64,000 nt of DNA from Monilinia fructicola (GCA_008692225.1 VICG01000003.1:2225501-2289500), one strand, 5' to 3'. Numbered from the stretch's first letter, positions 38,473 to 50,697 are shown. Program-made: numbers and translations. Notes: generated by a model from the letters alone, not told the origin.

Positions 38473-40607
38473 ATGGCTTTAGAGGAGACGGCATTCAAGA
38501 TTTCTGCACAACATCATTCACAATTGGAGGCAGAGGAGATTACTCCCGCGTCTACTCCTACTCATACCCAGACTCCTGCTACTCCTCCTCCTCCTCCTCC
38601 TCTCCCCTCTACTACTACCAATACCAATATCTGATCAAAATTCCATTCCGAATACTTCATTTGAATCTTTACATTTACAATCACAATCACAATCACATCC
38701 TCATCCTCATCCTCATCCCTATTACAACTCCATCCCCAACCTCAAATCCACCCTCACAATCTCATTTCCCCATAAAAAACATTATCGAGAACATCAACAT
38801 CGGAAGCATCGACGCGTTCAGAAGAAGAATTATTCGAACCCGATGCTGCTACAGCTCTCGCAGATTTACGACCAACAGATACAAAGATGAATCCACAACC
38901 TTCAGGGCATCGGCGGAGGAGGAGTAGCATGATGAATAGTTTAGATACAAGTTCCAGAGCTCCACGGGCAAAACGATCACCGAGATCCGCTACATTCGGA
39001 GGAGATTCGAAATTGGGAGATCGAGGGTCAGACGACGATTCGAGATCAACTAGTGACGATATGGAACTGAACAATTTCTCTGAAGAGGGCGATTTACAAG
39101 ACGACGAGGAGACGGGCTTAACTGCTAAATCCAAGGCAAAGCGAAAAAAGAAGAAGATACGCAATCAATCGATGGATCAGAGAGTTGTGGGCGATGTGAT
39201 TGTCACAAAAAGATGAGAAGAAAGAGGCCGATTGGAATGTGGTGAGGAAGAGTTTGATGAACGGGGTTCTGATAGGACTGTGGTATATCTTCTCACTATC
39301 GATATCTATCGTAGGTCCACCCACCACCGCCCTCCCCCGATGCTTCTATCTAACCAACCGGCCCCCAGTACAACAAATGGATGTTTGACCCCAACCATCT
39401 CAACTTCCACTTTCCCCTCTTTACCACGTGCATGCATATGCTCGTCCAGTTCTCCCTCTCGAGCCTCGTCCTCTACTTCCTGCCCCAGTTTCGGCCGCGA
39501 TACGATTCCATATCCAACCCGCACAATACGCATGTCTCGGATTCGGATATGGCGCAGCACGAAGTCGACATGAAGAAGCCGTTGATGACCCGCATGTTCT
39601 ACTTTACCCGCATCGGACCCTGCGGGATGGCCACGGGCCTGGACATCGGTCTCGGAAACATGTCGCTGAAATTCATCACCCTTACCTTTTACAGTTTGTC
39701 ACTCCGCTCGAGGCTGGAAGATCCCTACTAACATGCGAGCAAAGCAATGTGCAAATCGTCGGCCCTCGCCTTTGTCCTCCTCTTCGCCTTCGTCTTCCGG
39801 CTCGAGACCCCCTCGTGGCGCCTCGTCGGCATCATCTTCACCATGACCGTCGGCGTGGTCATGATGGTCTTTGGCGAGGTGGATTTCTCCACCCAGGGCT
39901 TCGTCCTCGTCATCTTCGCCGCCTTCTTCTCCGGCTTCCGCTGGGGCCTCACGCAGATTCTGCTGCTCCGCAACCCCGCAACCTCGAACCCCTTCTCCTC
40001 CATCTTCTACCTCGCCCCCATCATGTTCGCCTCGCTCCTGCTCATCGCCACGCCCGTCGAAGGCTTCCCCGCACTGTGGGAGGGCCTGAACGTCCTGGTC
40101 GAGGTCAAAGGCCCATTCTTGGGTCCTCTGCTCCTCCTCTTCCCCGGGTGCATCGCCTTCTGCATGACGGCCTCGGAGTTCGCCCTGCTGCAGCGGACCT
40201 CGGTCGTGACGCTTTCCATCGCGGGCATCTTCAAAGAAGTCGTCACCATCTCCGCCGCCGGGATCGTCTTCCACGATCCCCTCACCCCCATCAACATCTC
40301 CGGCCTGTTCGTCACGATCGGTGCCATCGCCGCATACAACTGGATCAAGATCCGCAAGATGCGCGAAGATGCTCGGAACGAAGCGCATCGCATCCACGAA
40401 GCGACGGAGCGAGCGAGGGAGAGCGGAAGCGATGCGGATGGCGAAGACGGAGAAAGCGACTGGGATGGTCACGAAGGCAATTACGTCACGAGCGATGGCG
40501 GCGTGTTGCCCAATCCCGATCGATTCCAAGCCAAGAAGGGAGAGAGTTCCCGGGCCGAAAGCGCGCCGTTGGTTGGGGGGAGCTCGAAGAAAGATGTGAG
40601 TGATTGA
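38473..40607 (+). CDS. TPT/DUF250 (SLC35C2/Ymd8-type) nucleotide-sugar or triose-phosphate transporter
   Basis: A drug/metabolite-transporter superfamily protein, expected in Golgi or ER membrane. The long N-terminal tail (about 260 residues) is disordered and cytosolic, with Pro runs, His-Pro repeats and Arg/Lys blocks. The transport domain starts at LMNGVLIGLWYIFSLSISIYNKWMF and has about ten hydrophobic segments, including RIGPCGMATGLDIGLGNMSLKFITLTFYT and GGxxW-like FSGFRWGLTQ. Exons are 38473-39310, 39369-39693 and 39745-40607; introns are 39311-39368 and 39694-39744 (donor GTTTGT). Four extra bases break only the tail: about 38600-38630, the A6 run near 38774-38779, TT at 38817-38818 and A5 at 39207-39211. 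Corrected length is about 673 aa. From about 39400 onward codons become strongly G/C-ending. Confidence 0.88.
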
Positions 40608-41534
40608 GAGGCACTTTTAGGGGGGGGAAGGGGGGAGGGGGTTCATCATTGCCGCGTCACATCTGGACTCTGGTGCAAATACTATTTATCTTCTTTATAT
40701 CATATTATATCATATCATATCATATCCTATCGTTTTCTCTATATTAGACTATGGCTTGAGGGTGCTGTATACATGTATGTTCTTGGATGATTTGTGGGTC
40801 TGTGTATGTTTATGCTGATGATGATGATGATGATGATGATGATGGGGAGAGGAGCGGAGATGGCATGGGGCGGGGCGGGGCGGGGCGGAATGGGGGGGGC
40901 ACGGCATGAAATTAGATTGATTATATTAGATTGGACACAACTTGGAATACAACGGAAATGGAAAAAGGAATGGAATGGGATGACATGGAATATAATGAGA
41001 TTGTATGAAATGCAAGGCAAGGCAAGGCAAGTGATAAACACCCGGCGTTCTTATCATCTACACTAGATTACTTATTACGGTCTTGGTTCCTACTGTATTG
41101 AAAGACGTGATGGTTTGGATTGGTCATGGATTGGTTGGATTGGTTGGATTAGATTGGAGTAGATTGGATTGGATTTGACTGGACGGTGTGGTTTGATGTG
41201 GTGTGGGAGGCATGAAGAGTAGAGGAGAGGAGAGGAGACATATGAAGACATCAATACAAATCTGTTGGATGGAGAAAGTTTGCGAGGATTTTCCTCTTGG
41301 TGTTGTGGTTGTGCTTGGTTCGCGGAGGAAAGGTGATGGGAGATTCGGTGTTGGGTGTTGGGTGTTGGGTATCTGACAACGCGACTGAATCATGCGGCGT
41401 ATGGAATGTAGATAGATACTGAGTAGATAGTTGGGTATTATTGTTTCGTCTCTCGTTATTACATCATTTCATATCATGTCATATCATGTCCTATAGGGAG
41501 GTTGGTTGGTAGGTCGGCATATTCCAATGCTTGC
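40608..41534. other. Convergent 3' intergenic region
   Basis: It lies between the ends of the transporter and RTG2-like genes. It contains a TGA microsatellite at 40816-40842, GGGGC repeats at about 40870-40886 and GGATTGGTT-type repeats near 41120-41175. No gene is seen. Confidence 0.45.
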
Positions 41535-43426
41535 TTACCCCCAAGACACCTCGACCCTCCTCTTCAAGCCCAGCCCCAAGCCCTTCCCGACCTTCCCCAC
41601 CACCTTCTCCAAATCTACATCCCTCTTCCCCTCCTCCTCCCCCTCCCAAAAAACCGTAACAACAACGCCCTCCTTCCCCCCCTTCTTCCCCAACCCTCCC
41701 CTCCACATCCCCTCAAACCGTAATTTCCCCTCCAACCCCCCACCAGGACACGCCGTCCCCAAAACCGCCATCAACCTCGCCAGCGCCCCCACAAACCCAC
41801 ACCACCACACCCCCTCATCCCCCAGGACCCGACGCTCCCCCTCCCAAACCCCGCGATCCACCTTCCCCAAATCGTTCTCCCAACGCGCACACATCGTCAG
41901 CGAGAGAACCGCGATGACATCATGCGTGAGACCCGGCATGCCGGCGACGGGACCGGAGATCGGGGCGTGGAGCGCGCGGGCCGCGTTGACGTTGGCGACA
42001 TTGGCCATGTCATCCCAGGTGTGGGCGACGATGTAGCGGAGAATTTCGGGGGTGAAGAGTGCGGTGGTGGGGTGGCCTGCGGGGAGCGCGGAAGCGAGGA
42101 TCTGGGCGAGTTGTTTGGTGGTGGCTTGTGGGTGTTGGGGGTTGTTGAAGTTGGTGTTGGTGTGGAAAGTTGAGGGGAAGAGGAGGAGCGGATGTGTGGC
42201 TTGGATTTCCGGGGGCAGCTTGAGATAGAGGACGCCTTCGCGGTTGCCGCCGCCGCAGAAGATCACTTCTTTGATGTTGGGCACCGTGCAGATGATACCC
42301 TCGATCACTTCCACGATGGCGGGGAATTGTTCGCGGCGCCTCTTGCTCATGCCGTGGATCTTTTCCGTTTCCTCTCTGTTTACCTGGAGCAGTTCTTGCG
42401 TCTGTTGGAATCGCTTGCCGGAAACTTTGTAGCCGGCGATGGAGGGGATCGGATAGGGGTTGATGGGATCCGTGTGCATCAACATACTTCCATAACCTCT
42501 GAAGCCGCCTCCACAGAGATATATTGTAACGCCCTCATTTTCCACAAGATGCTGTAACGTGGGAAAACTTTCCCATAAGCCTTGGAACGTCTCGTGAAAT
42601 CTAGAGCGTAGGTCGCTACGTATATCCTGGATATCTCCCGCCTTCAACAACGCCGTCATTTTCGCAGCGCCAAACGGCATGCTCCTCGCAGACAGCGCAC
42701 TCTTCCTCCAATACGTATCCCCTACCCCCTCCCCCTCCCCTTTTGTTCCTATCGCCTCGCGATTCCTAGCCTCAGCATCTCCCGAATCCATAAAACTCAT
42801 CTGGACACTCCCACCCCCCAAATCCATCATCAGCCCCTTAACGTCCCCAAACCCACTCCGCGCCCCCATCGCCCCCAACAAACTCTCAACCTGCGGACTC
42901 AAGATATCAACCTCGAGTCCACTCGCCCTCTTGATCGCCTCGGTCATATCCTTCCTATTCAGCGCCGTGCGCATCGCCTCGGTTGCGAATACGGCGATAT
43001 TCTTCTCGGGGACGCCGTAGGAGGTGCACGTACGCTTGAAGGCGGCGAGATGCGCGGCGACGCGCGAAATAGTACCGGGGTCGAAGAAGAATTCTCGGGA
43101 GCCGGGGAGAGAGGAGTGTAGGGCGTCGTAGAGGGATATAGCTGCTCGGTCGCGGTAGAGGCAGGGGAGGAGACGGGAGGTAGGGGGAGAGAGGTCGGAG
43201 ATGGAAAAGCGGATTCCATTGCTGTTGACATTTATTCAGTAGGGACTTCACTTTGGTGGAATAAAGACTCAAGAGAAGGGGGATTATACCTTCCCATGTC
43301 AACCAGAGCGTATAAATTATCTGTAGAGTTCGATACACTCTTACCATCATGAGGAGGCATTCTGGTAGATATGTTATCGATAGTTATGACGGATGGGTCC
43401 ACCATGGCCTTTGTTTTGTCTCCCAT
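41535..43426 (-). CDS. RTG2: RTG2-like Ppx/GppA phosphatase family protein (retrograde regulation protein 2)
   Basis: In yeast Rtg2 is the cytoplasmic sensor of mitochondrial retrograde signalling; filamentous fungal relatives keep the actin-like ATPase fold of Ppx/GppA exopolyphosphatases. Visible features are YALVDMGSNGIRFSISD (phosphate 1 loop), VFATEAMRTALN, LMMDLGGGSVQMSFMD (phosphate 2 loop) and IYLCGGGFRGYGSM. Exon 1 is 43290-43426, the intron 43222-43289, exon 2 41535-43221; 607 aa with no frameshift. The C-terminal half carries the extra helical domain of the long form. GC-rich codon use contrasts with genes to either side but matches the adjacent transporter. I am confident of the family and moderately so of RTG2 orthology. 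Confidence 0.87.
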
Positions 43427-43862
43427 TTTGAGACAGGATGTGATTGAAGAGGTATATAATAATTTATAAAGGGGTCTTTGTAATTTAAAGAGAAGTCATT
43501 TGGAAACAAGAATTCAAAAATGACATTTTAGTGACCCGCTGCCAACTTCTTGGTTTTCCATGTTGTGTTCATGGAAAATGTACCCCGCGTTTTGGAGGGG
43601 CATTGCATGTGATCGGAATTGTTCCTCCATATTTTTGAGTTCTGGGGTTTTGGCATTTGGAGCCATTACCATTCTAGAGGGCTTGAAGGTTTGCTCTTCA
43701 AGGCATGGGGATTTATTATATCATATATCACGTGATGCTTTGAGGAATGGATTTAAGGTATAAGAAGGTAAGATAATATGAACCGCTATTCATACAACTT
43801 ATGGTATAAGCAGAATAGGAAAAAAGGCAAGTAATCTAGTCTGACAATCAACATGTGAGTCT
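43427..43862. promoter_or_regulatory. Upstream region of the RTG2-like gene
   Basis: AT-rich stretch before the RTG2-like start. A plus-strand frame at 43560-43763 has no support. No specific element was recognised. Confidence 0.3.
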
Positions 43863-44326
43863 TTACTCAATAGTAATCCGCCCATCAATCTTATCCGTAA
43901 AATTCCACCCCGTACCATTCAATCCAGCTCAACCCATATCGCAAAGACCCGTTGAAATTTTTAAACTAATCCACCCATCATCTATCAGCTCCTTCATCAG
44001 TGAAAGACCACTCCAGCTCAATCCAGCCCAAATAATATCGTAAAGGACCTCCAAGTTCCCTGTAATATATCCATTGGTTTCCGGGACACCAGACCATAAA
44101 TCAGTATTCCAGCCCATGTTCCCAAGCGCCATCACTATCAATATCAAGGTTCTTTCATGCCCCAAGGGAATAAACCCAAGGAGGAAGTTCCTCACTCACA
44201 AAGTAGGAGTGTTTTCAATTGAAGAGATGTAAAGTTGGCGAAGTAAGGGTAGTCATCAGTTATGTTGAGGCGAAGTCCATCATAGATCGTTCCTTGAAAA
44301 CTTGGGTATCCTCCATCAAAATTGTA
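43863..44326 (-). pseudogene. Remnant of a secreted-protein-like gene
   Basis: Immediately downstream of Ssr4, a typical acceptor (ending at 44327) precedes a well-formed coding stretch reading YNFDGGYPSFQGTIYDGLRL and on through FANFTSLQLKTLL to a GTGAGT donor at about 44195-44200. After a plausible intron a second open stretch is rich in Trp, Gly and Asn, and the end reads NGTGWNFTDKIDGRITIE before TAA at 43863-43865. Frame changes and in-frame stops lie between, and there is no room for a 5' exon before the Ssr4 stop at 44360, so it looks 5'-truncated. An imperfect direct repeat (about 43922-43955 and 44010-44055) hints at internal duplication. I do not recognise the family. Confidence 0.35.
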
Positions 44327-44359
44327 CTGATATCACGAACCGTCAAATATTGACACAGC

Positions 44360-46970
44360 TCACATGCCCTGGGTATCACCATCTGTATCACCACTGTGAT
44401 GATCAACTCCATGAAAAGCTTCACCAAATGCACTATCATCAACCAAATCTCCCAAACCATGACCATCATCTTCCATATTATCACCAGCATCATATGAAGC
44501 TAAAGCATCACCGGCTGTATCCAAGTCTTCAAGATCGAAATCATTTTCATTGAGTTCAGTATGATGTTCTTCCTGATCCTGTTCTTGTTCCTGTTTCTGT
44601 TCCTGTCGATGTTCCTGTGGGCGTTCTTGTGAGTGTTCTTGTTGGTGTCCTTGTTGCTGTTCTTGTTGTTGTTCTTGTTGGTGTTCTTGTTGGTGTTCTT
44701 GTTGGTGTTCTTGTTGGTGTTGGGGATCCTGTTGATGCTCTTGCTGACGCTCTTGCTGATTCTGATGCTGCTGCTGTTGATGTTTTTGTTGGGGTTCAGG
44801 CAAAGAGGTAGAAGAAGTTGATGGTTGTTCTGGTGTATTGGTGTGAGAATGTTTGAGATGATCTGGTAAGACGGATTGTTGATCATGAGACTGCGGGTTT
44901 GTTGTTTCTGCATTGATGTTTGTGTTTGGATTTGGATTTGAAGGTTCCGCTGTTGGTGAGACACCTCCTGGTGGTACAACAACCCAATCTGAAGTATCAT
45001 TAACCGTTGTAGTCGGTGCAGTTGGTGCAGTTGGTGCAGTCGGTGCAGTCGGCGCTGATGGTACATTTGTGGTAGATTGTTGAGTTTCTGCCGCTGAGGT
45101 TGAATCTTGCATATGAACGTCCTGCTGTTCTTGCTGTGGAGGCGATTGATTCTGTTGAGCTGCTTGTGGTGTTCCCATAGTTTGAGAAAGATGTGGAGAT
45201 GCAATATGTAGAGCTCCAGCTGGTGTAGTTGCTGCAGAAGGATGTTGCAAGTGACCAGGGGTAGGATAACTGGCACTTGCAGGTGTGGCGTGTGATGAAA
45301 GATTATTCTGGTGGAATTGGTCGAGTAAACCAGCAGTGGAATTGGTCATGTCAATATCATTGACATCAGATTCATTAACAAGAACACCACTTTGTTGAGA
45401 ACCATTTTGAGAAGTTTGAGAAGGCTGAGGACTTGCTCGTACAACTGCTTCTTCATATCCACCATCTTGAATACGACGGAGTTCATTTATTGCAACTGCA
45501 TGGCGACCAAGAGAAGCTTCAACCTTTGCGAGAACATCATCAACCTTGGAAGGGGTCTTGATAGGAGTTTCAACTTCTTCATCCTCTTCTTGATCGATTC
45601 TTCCTTCAAGTCTCCAATATTCAGGGCCAACATCGGAAGGATCATGAACAGCTGTCCGTAATTCCTTCTCAGCTTGAGAAATAAGAGAACCCTTTTGGAA
45701 TTTCGCAAGACGCTTTGCATGCTTAGCTTTCATCTTCTCCATGTCCTTATTAGTTTGTGCAATGGTGTCATGGGCTCTTTTGCGGAACTCTTCTGCTTTT
45801 CCAGGATCAAGACGACCAACATAGTTAAGTGCTGGTGTTGGTTCTTCGTCTTTCTTGGTAGGGGCGTTGAAGATGCCTTCCGTGAGACTGCTCAACTCGC
45901 CACGGACACCGAGGCCAAGATCTGTGGGAACGATTTGATTGATGGCATAAGGTGAAGAAAGAACTTCCTCCATCCAATCATAATTTTGTTCAAACCTGCT
46001 ATAACTGATTTCGCGAGGTGTAGTAAGATCAAACCAATCACCTCGAGAATTTTCTTCTTCGTCTTCTTCGACAACTGCGGGAGTATTGTTCGCAACTGCG
46101 GTTTGGGTGTTATTTGCTGTACGAGCACGTTTTGAAGGTGGACCAGGCTGAGGTTGAGTAGGATATGCCATTGACTGAGGAACTCTCGGTGGAATGCTTG
46201 CTGCATACATTGGTGCGCCTCTTGGATGACCACGAGGAAAATCGATCTTTGCCCAATTTGCCCTGTCATGAAGTAAAAACTCCTTGTGAACAAGTTGTCC
46301 TTGTTGGTGCAAATATTGTCGTGTGCTCATTATGTTTTGAATTTGTGGATTGATTGGGATAATGTGTGAGGGAAGGCGGTCTTCAGGAGGAGCTTGAGTA
46401 TAGTGGATGATCCAGAGATTCGGATCAGGCACAGGATTTTGGTTCAAGATTCGAGGTGGTAGTAGTCGATATCGACGACGTGTATGAGATGCGACAGGCT
46501 CTCCTGTACTATAACCAATCTTGGCATGATAAATTTCTAGAGTCTGCAAAAAGATAAAGAGTCAGTTGAAGCTTTCACGGATCATATGGAGGTGAACTCA
46601 CGTAACCCATAACTTCCAGAGAGAATGCTGTTTCTCCAGGACCCCAAATATAACCATCACTTGGATATTCTTGACCTAATGTAGGTGTTTGCCATGATAA
46701 TAACACTGTGCCGTCAACAGGTCGATCGAGATAAGTCCAATAAACAGGTGCCTGGTCGCGAGTGATTTTTGGTGCATTTGCAAGCCAATCTGCGACTCTT
46801 TCTGGATGCAATTGTGAAGGTGTAACTGGAAATCGGTAGGTAGAGAGAAGATGAACATGATGTAACTGCGCAATCAAATTAGGATATTGCATGATAATTG
46901 AGACCGGAAGAAGCTGTAAACATACCAAATCGCGATGAATCCCTTGAGAAGGGTCGTGCATTACTTGCAT
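44360..46970 (-). CDS. SSR4: SWI/SNF and RSC chromatin-remodelling complex subunit Ssr4
   Basis: Ssr4 is a fungal-specific nuclear subunit shared by the SWI/SNF and RSC remodellers, as known from fission yeast. The N-terminal domain contains QYPNLIAQLHHVHLLSTYRFP, WTYLDRPVDGTVLLSWQ and DGYIWGPGETAFSLEVMGY, then NPDPNLW-like and DWFDLTTPREISYSRFEQNYDWMEEVL. The C-terminal half is disordered, with a PTA repeat, a Gln/His/Glu repeat of the type HQQE (about 44590-44780) and a final acidic motif DLEDLDTAGDALASYD. Exon 1 is 46602-46970, the intron 46544-46601, exon 2 44360-46543; about 850 aa. The start is taken at MQVMHDPSQGIHRDL; a second Met three codons on is equally possible, and the open frame continues upstream to 47075. 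No frameshift. Confidence 0.9.
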
Positions 46971-47398
46971 CGTGAAGGTGATAATTGGAATCGCAAGAAG
47001 AAGAACTAGATGTTTCTGCAGAATGGAGAAAAAGTCGACAAGAAAAAAAACTGGTAATCGATAGGTAAACTTCAATCGTTCTTCATCTGTCGCGAATGTT
47101 AGGTGACGCGAATTTGGTGATGGAAGTTAGCAAGGCGCTAGCCTACCACGTGACAACTCACTATTATACACAAGAATGGAATTGTCTAGATAACTCGCTG
47201 AAGGGAACACTATGCTTTCAAAGACTTTGAGACCAGCCCAAAGGATTTGAGTAGCTATCAGTGCTACACCTTCAAGAGAGGACAGAATTGTTGTAGCCAC
47301 CAGCTCCATACCAATAGGAATCGAACCCATGGGGGGCGTCAAACAATCAAGTCCTCCCGAAGATCCAGCCTTAGACGACGCTGGAAATCGATGGGGTC
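46971..47398. other. Intergenic region between Ssr4 and the 157-aa gene
   Basis: It serves as promoter and 5' UTR of Ssr4 and 3' flank of the next gene. A 91-codon minus-strand frame at 47127-47402 is in the 3' UTR position and has no domain. Confidence 0.4.
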
Positions 47399-48006
47399 TC
47401 AAGCAATACCCTCAGCGGTGGGATCCCACTGAAGGAATGTTACTTGGTCTTCGGCTGACATCCACATTTCTGGGAATTGCTCAATCTTGGCCTCGTACTC
47501 TTGCAAGAGATACCCATCGAATCCAGGGAAGTCCCACTCGTAATCTTCACGCTGGTTGAATTGTTAGTTTATCTTAGTTTGGTGAATCAATTCCTGAGCA
47601 AGGGTGATTATGCTAGAAGCAAGCGAAAAAGGCAAGTAAAGGTTGCGAGACTGAGCTTGATCAGTGGAAAGAAAGATATACTCACAGTATCCATGGCGTC
47701 GGGTTCAACGAAGTCGTAGAACACCGACATGTCCTCCATAATGACATCTTCCATTGGCTCGGGCTCAGCGCGACCGCAGTACCCCAACACGTTCTGCATC
47801 ACGAAAACCTGTATTCCTCGAAGCAAAGTAGCACTCTGCCTGCTCTTGGGAAGGCGAAGGCGTCGATCAGGAGTAATCGCTGAAGGGGACTTTGGGCTGA
47901 GCACCGACTTCCTCCTCTTCGAGATCCCACCACCAATCGTCTTGCTGATGATTGGTGAGTGCTTCTTGGGAGAGGAGGGAATTCTTGGCGATCTGGTTGA
48001 AGGCAT
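47399..48006 (-). CDS. Small conserved-looking fungal protein of unknown function (157 aa)
   Basis: Exon 1 (47686-48006) starts MPSTRSPRIPSSPKKHSPI and is basic, with SPKK/SPK and KRRK clusters suggesting a nuclear, possibly CDK-phosphorylated protein. Exon 2 (47399-47551) is acidic and aromatic, with GYLLQEYEAKIEQFPEMW and the ending TAEGIA. The 134-bp intron 47552-47685 has good GTGAGT and CCAG ends, and translation is continuous across it (AMDT then REDYEW). I do not recognise a family with a function. Clean splicing and the charge layout make a real gene likely. Confidence 0.7.
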
Positions 48007-49415
48007 GATGATTTTGCTGGTGGTTGTAATCTTGGAAGTGTTTGGATTTTGAAATTTGGTCGCAGTGTCGAGTTTTCTTACAGAACAAGATAAAAAGGAA
48101 GAAGAGAAATTCCACACTGCAAGGAAAACTTTGTAGGGTATGCGCTGTCGTATCTTGAGATTTGGTTCGCTTAGAGTTTAAAATTTGATGCTATTGTGTG
48201 ATTTACAGTGAATTTGTTTTGGCGAAATGGTACAAGGTGAAAGGTACAGCAAAGGTGAAAGTGAAGGTGAATTTTGGAATTGATTCTCGACGTGCCTGGT
48301 TTGAGACTAGTTGAAGTTTTGAATTTCTGTTATCTAGTGATAATAGAGTAACACTCAATATCAATAGAGCTGAACTGGTGCGTTAAGGGGCAAGTAGAAG
48401 ACTCCTGAGATTAGCCGCGCTTATTGTATATTGTGGTGGTTGACTTTGTGAATATAGGAGTGCAATGTTTGATACTCCATGGTTTATGGTGCAGCAATCA
48501 ATGCAGGCTTCATAGCTATTGTCTACTCTTGGTCAACATATGTGTAGGAGTGTAGTATTGGCATCCATGGCAGTCGAAACGAGGATTCCTAGCACAGAAC
48601 TCTCTATTTTCGAAAGCCAAAACGTGCTTTAGATGCTATTATGTTGCCTCTACGCACCGCATGCTACTGCATTGTATAAGCATATGCGAAACTCTTGAGC
48701 TCTCTGTAAATTCTGGCAGTCTCAAACATCGATAAATTTAATCAAAACTAGATGTATCAATTCTCTAGCTCCAGTCCAAATAAAGCATCACCAGTGCCGC
48801 CCCGAACGTCTTGACACCAAGCGATAAAACGATAGCTTCAGCACGGGAAGCGTATCCTCACTTTTACAAGGAACTTCACTAGCTATAAGAAACATGAGAT
48901 ATTGTGCATCGAACAATCTGTACTTTTTGGCCTCTCTTTGAGGGCTGGCTCATCTCAACTGTTTGCAAGATGAGCTAGGATCATTCCTAGCAGTCTTCCT
49001 TATACTTCTATTTTTCTTCAACAAATCCACAGACTTGGTGGCCTTGAAGCTGTATATGAATTGGAATTTCTGGAAGGTTGTCGACTTAGATATGCCGGCC
49101 CGCTGATCTAATCTTAAATCTCAACACAACACAATATAAATCTGGGAGATTCTCAAAATTCACTCCCTCTCAACCCACAATTCTTCTTGTCGGAAATTAT
49201 GTAATTCAAGATGCCGGAGTGCCTAGTGCCTAGTATTAGGTGGGCGCCTAATACGTAATGTAGTAGCACCTGCGCATGTCCACGGGTATTCGAGGACTCT
49301 CCCATAACGTATCAATTTACAATACTTCCAAGGTCAATTGTAGTAATACGAAGAACCACCACTAAACCGACACCACCACCTCTCTTACCTATTTGATCTA
49401 CCTTCTACATAACAT
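48007..49415. other. Intergenic region
   Basis: No gene, RNA or strong repeat is visible. It contains a short duplicated string GCCTAGTGCCTAGTATTAGG at about 49219-49238. Confidence 0.45.
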
Positions 49416-49807
49416 TCAATAAACCAAAACCCAAGCTCTATTAGCTATCGTGATCATTTGCATGCTATGCCCACCCTGCACTTGGTCATGGCCAACCCAA
49501 TATTCTGATATTAAGCGACTATTCATCCGATCCGCAGTAAAAGACTCATACACAAGCATAAGCCAGCACAGTATTTGAACCTCTATAATCAACCCAGTTC
49601 TTTCATCGTATTCTCTTAACGCATTCCATCCCAAGTCAGATAACCTGGTGGCCACCAAGTCCCAGCGTTGACGAGGATGAAATTCTTGAGTTTTTCTTGA
49701 TGGCAGCGCAACTCTTTTCTCCAGGTGTATAATTGTCGATTCTTGGCTTTGGTCTCAACAATCCTTCATATACAGTACTCGCATTTCCCGCCGCTGATAC
49801 CAGACAT
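49416..49807 (-). CDS. Small unknown protein (about 129 aa), frameshifted as sequenced
   Basis: From ATG at 49807 the frame reads MSGISGGNASTVYEGLLRPK, then YTPGEKSCAAIKKTQEFHPRQRWDL, then TRLSDLGWNALREYDERTGLIIEVQILCW, if one base is removed from each of two homopolymers: TTT at 49784-49786 and TTTTT at 49691-49695 (plus-strand bases). Without this the region shows three short overlapping frames. The composition is that of a globular protein. I do not recognise the family and cannot give a function. Single exon; no signal peptide. Confidence 0.55.
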
Positions 49808-50697
49808 TATTACTAGGATAACAAGCTACAGGGAAATGATTTGAGAGCGGGGTCCCTGGGGACTTTGTAGGGCCAAGTCATATGGGAGGAATATTATGCT
49901 CCGGAGGGTGATTGTGTCGATGTACCATCCAATCCGCAACTAAAAGATATCGTGATATTGTATTTCCATCCAACTCCACCCGATATATCGAGAAACACTA
50001 CCAAATGGCTATTCCGTGTATCCTATCCCATCCAAACAACATGACTTTCCTTCCACCTCCCACCTCCTGCATCGCCCATACCAAACCCCAACCCCAAACC
50101 CCCCATCTTCACTTCCGCCGCTTCCAGCCTTCCGATCCTTCATAGCCGTCAACGCAGATTACACCCCAACCAGCCATCACCCCAAACAAGCCCGCAAAAG
50201 AATCCAATCATGTAACCAACATGGCACACGCCTTCAAATCTCAAGTTTTGGGAAGGGTAGACTGAGCAGGCTGTGAAGCGCATGATGAGCACCCTGGGCT
50301 CTTGCCCCGTTATATCATTTACTTTGTCCAGTCCTGCTAGTATTACTGTTTCAAGCTTGACTTATCTTCTAGACCCCAAGCTATTTTGGGCTTTGAAATT
50401 CTTGGGAGGAGCTTGGGGAGCGCGAGAGGCTTGTGGATGGATGATTGGTTGTTGATTGGATGTCTGTGCTGATCGCGCAGTGGACTTTTTTTCAAGTTGT
50501 AAATTTGATGATTGCATTTGCTGTCCAATGTGTGAAGAGATCAATAGTATTAAGTAGTCTGCAGTAACTGCATATGCGCCGAACACCCAGTTTGCCTCAT
50601 AGCTGATACCCTACCCACGAATCATAATAAGAAGGGTTTGTCTCGTACCCGAATCCCCATCCCTCCCTCCTCTACACTACGCACACTACAACTAAAC
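49808..50697. other. Intergenic region with a weak short ORF
   Basis: A minus-strand frame at 50362-50586 (74 codons, Gln/Ser/Pro-rich) is the only candidate and has no domain. Plus-strand frames at 49912-50276 are proline-rich and unsupported. Confidence 0.35.

Noticed and set aside
39428..40603. 391-codon Arg/His/Pro-rich plus-strand frame and a long Asp/Gly/Glu-rich minus-strand frame in the same place
   Set aside because: Shadows of the GC-rich transporter exon; only the frame with membrane segments matches a family.
41922..42557. Plus-strand frames opposite the RTG2-like gene
   Set aside because: Antisense shadows of a GC-rich exon without domain support.
47309..47335. tRNA T-arm-like sequence on the minus strand (GGGTTCGATTCC)
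   Set aside because: The T-stem pairs, but the following seven bases have no matching 5' acceptor strand at the right distance, and no D-arm or anticodon arm is seen.
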